Made by a program: the position numbers and the translations under genes. The notes under the pieces were generated by a model. That model was given only the letters and a program-made list of their open reading frames with translations, had not been told where the DNA came from and ran no database searches. A stretch of 64,000 bases of DNA from Rhabditoides inermis (Eukaryota > Nematoda > Chromadorea > Rhabditida > Rhabditidae), in the NCBI GenBank assembly GCA_963966185.1, contig CAWZYM010000405.1, positions 686,001-750,000 on the forward strand, read 5' to 3'. Shown here piece after piece: positions 62,901-64,000 of this stretch. Position 1 is the first letter of the stretch. The number at the start of each line of letters is the position of its first letter.

Positions 62901-64000
62901 AACAGGCCCGCATAATTCCGCATGTTGATCGCATTGAAAGTTTAAATAAGTGTGAGCGACAGGTTCCTTCAGAATTATCACTCTACACCATCACAATGAG
63001 ATGCGACTTTGGATGTCGTCCGCCCCTGCGCTCATCGTCGACCACCATCTGACGTGATTAGAAAGCCTCGAACAGGCCCGCATAATTCCGCATGTTGATC
63101 GCATTGAAAGTTTAAATAAGTGTGAGCGACAGGTTTCTTCAGAATTATCACTCTACACCATCACAATGAGATGCGACTTTGGATGTCGTCCGCCCCTGCG
63201 CTCATCGTCGACCACCATCTGACGTGATTAGAAAGCCTCGAACAGGCCCGCATAATTCCGCATGTTGATCGCGTTGAAAGTTTAAATAAGTGTGAGCGAC
63301 AGGTTCCTTCAGAATTATCACTCTACACCATCACAATGAGATGCGACTTTGGATTTCGTCCGCCCCTGCGCTCATCGTCGACCACCATCTGACGTGAATA
63401 GAAAGCCTCGAACAGGCCCGCATATTGCTGCTTGTTGATCGCATTGAGGGTTTAATTAAGTGTGAGCGACAGGTTCCTTCAGAATTATCACTCTACACCA
63501 TCACAATGAGATGCGACTTTGGATGTCGTCCGCCCCTGCGCTCATCGTCGACCACCATCTGACGTGATTAGAATGCCTCGAACAGGCCCGCATAATTCCG
63601 CATGTTGATCGCATTGAAAGTTTAAATAAGTGTGAGCGACAGGTTCCTTCAGAATTATCACTCTACACCATCACAATGAGATGCGACTTTGGATGTCGTC
63701 CGCCCCTGCGCTCATCGTCGACCACCATCTGACGTGATTAGAAAGCCTCGAACAGGCCCGCATAATTCCGCATGTTGATCGCATTGAAAGTTTAAATAAG
63801 TGTGAGCGACAGGTTCCTTCATAATTATCACTCTACACCATCACAATGAGATGCGACTTTGGATTTCGTCCGCCCCTGCGCTCATCGTCGACCACCATCT
63901 GACGTGAATAGAAAGCCTCGAACAGGCCCGCATATTGCTGCTCTTTGATCGCATTGAGGGTTTAATTAAGTGTGAGCGACAGGTTCCTTCAGAATTATCA
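56910..64000 (+). repeat. Satellite zone 6: A/B monomers with CTCTTTG variant
   Basis: 41 full monomers and a 97-bp partial. Class B units with ATTGCTGCTCTTTGATCG (near 56941, 57791, 58471, 63941) and A units with GAAAGTGTAAAAAAG (near 57304, 58154, 58834) mark a HOR of five then four units (850- and 680-bp spacing). CTTCATAATTATC, seen near 58355 and again near 63820, suggests the same HOR resumes at the right edge. No GTAT and no class D or E. Confidence 0.83.
60775..63272 (+). repeat. Seven-monomer HOR duplication (1,198-bp offset)
   Basis: 60775-62074 matches 61973-63272 at 1,198 bp (7 units plus one 8-bp insertion). Shared markers are GCATTAAAAG (near 60876/62074), GAAGATTTAGG (61220/62418), AAGTGCGAGCG (near 61402/62600), the 8-bp duplication (61625/62823) and TTTCTTC. 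The copies part at 62075/63273 (GCATTAAAAG against GCGTTGAAAG). I saw no internal difference, so this is one of the youngest events in the window. Confidence 0.86.

Larger units (their letters stand above)
33020..64000 (+). repeat. 170-bp satellite array, right part
   Basis: Continuation of the same array, same orientation and phase, after the MITE. It starts at the second TTA target copy, completes the interrupted monomer (to 33185), then runs through 180 full units to 63903 and a partial unit of 97 bp at 63904-64000. Length changes are 18 GTAT insertions (34131 to 50519), two 1-bp deletions (monomers starting 52298 and 52637) and six 8-bp duplications (53093, 55141, 55829, 60257, 61625, 62823). 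These account exactly for the phase of the last monomer. The array leaves the window at both ends, so its full size is unknown. No genes are seen. Confidence 0.98.

Noticed and set aside
1..64000. CRISPR array
   Set aside because: The regular repeats are 170 bp with no unique spacers between them; the units join directly. No cas genes are present.
1..64000. Ribosomal intergenic spacer or telomere-associated repeat
   Set aside because: No rRNA gene sequence and no short telomeric repeat runs (TTAGGG, TTAGGC or TTAGG arrays) appear anywhere in the window.
1..64000. Inverted satellite segments (orientation switches)
   Set aside because: Every monomer, including those on both sides of the MITE and at each HOR junction, reads in the same direction.

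Overview
The whole window is one satellite DNA array. A unit of 170 bp runs head-to-tail on the same strand from base 1 to base 64,000, broken only by one 350-bp insertion at 32670-33019. I count 373 complete monomers plus a 97-bp partial one at the right edge. Every departure from a strict 170-bp ladder can be placed: 25 copies of a 4-bp GTAT insertion, six copies of an 8-bp duplication, two 1-bp deletions, one 6-bp deletion, and the 350-bp insertion with its 3-bp target duplication. I see no protein-coding gene, tRNA, rRNA, CRISPR array or bacterial regulatory signal.

This is eukaryotic heterochromatin, most likely centromeric or pericentromeric, because pure 64-kb arrays of 150-180 bp units are typical of such regions. 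The species cannot be named from the sequence. The consensus is about 48% GC with 12 CpG per 170 bp (observed/expected about 1.2), so CpG is not depleted. That fits a lightly methylated genome (many insects, nematodes and other invertebrates) better than a vertebrate or plant, but this is inference.

The array is layered. Monomers fall into a few classes that differ mainly in positions about 21-68 of the unit: A (CATAATTCCGCATG), B (CATATTGCTGCTTG), C (CATATTGCTGCTCA with TTTAGGTAAG), D (CATATTTCTGCATA with AAAAAAG) and E (CATTATGCTGCTTG). Class use divides the window into zones. Zone 1 (1-6646) is A/B/C with a few GTAT insertions. Zone 2 (6647-25680) is rich in class D and has no GTAT. Zone 3 (25681-32662) resembles zone 1 again. 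Zone 4 (33186-51787) is rich in class E and GTAT. Zone 5 (51788-56909) is nearly all class A, with a one-base deletion dimer and an 8-bp duplication. Zone 6 (56910-64000) is A/B with a CTCTTTG variant. Zones are built from higher-order repeats (HORs) of 2 to 19 monomers, copied locally with near identity. One long-range block match lies 7.3 kb away.

The insertion at 32670-33019 is the one feature of different origin. It is a small non-autonomous DNA transposon (MITE) with 37/38-bp terminal inverted repeats beginning GGGGCCCGAC and a TTA target duplication, which points to the PIF/Harbinger superfamily. Three other copies of the same local monomer order (near 37112, 42070 and 45138) lack it, so uninterrupted empty sites exist in the same array and confirm both the ends and the target duplication.
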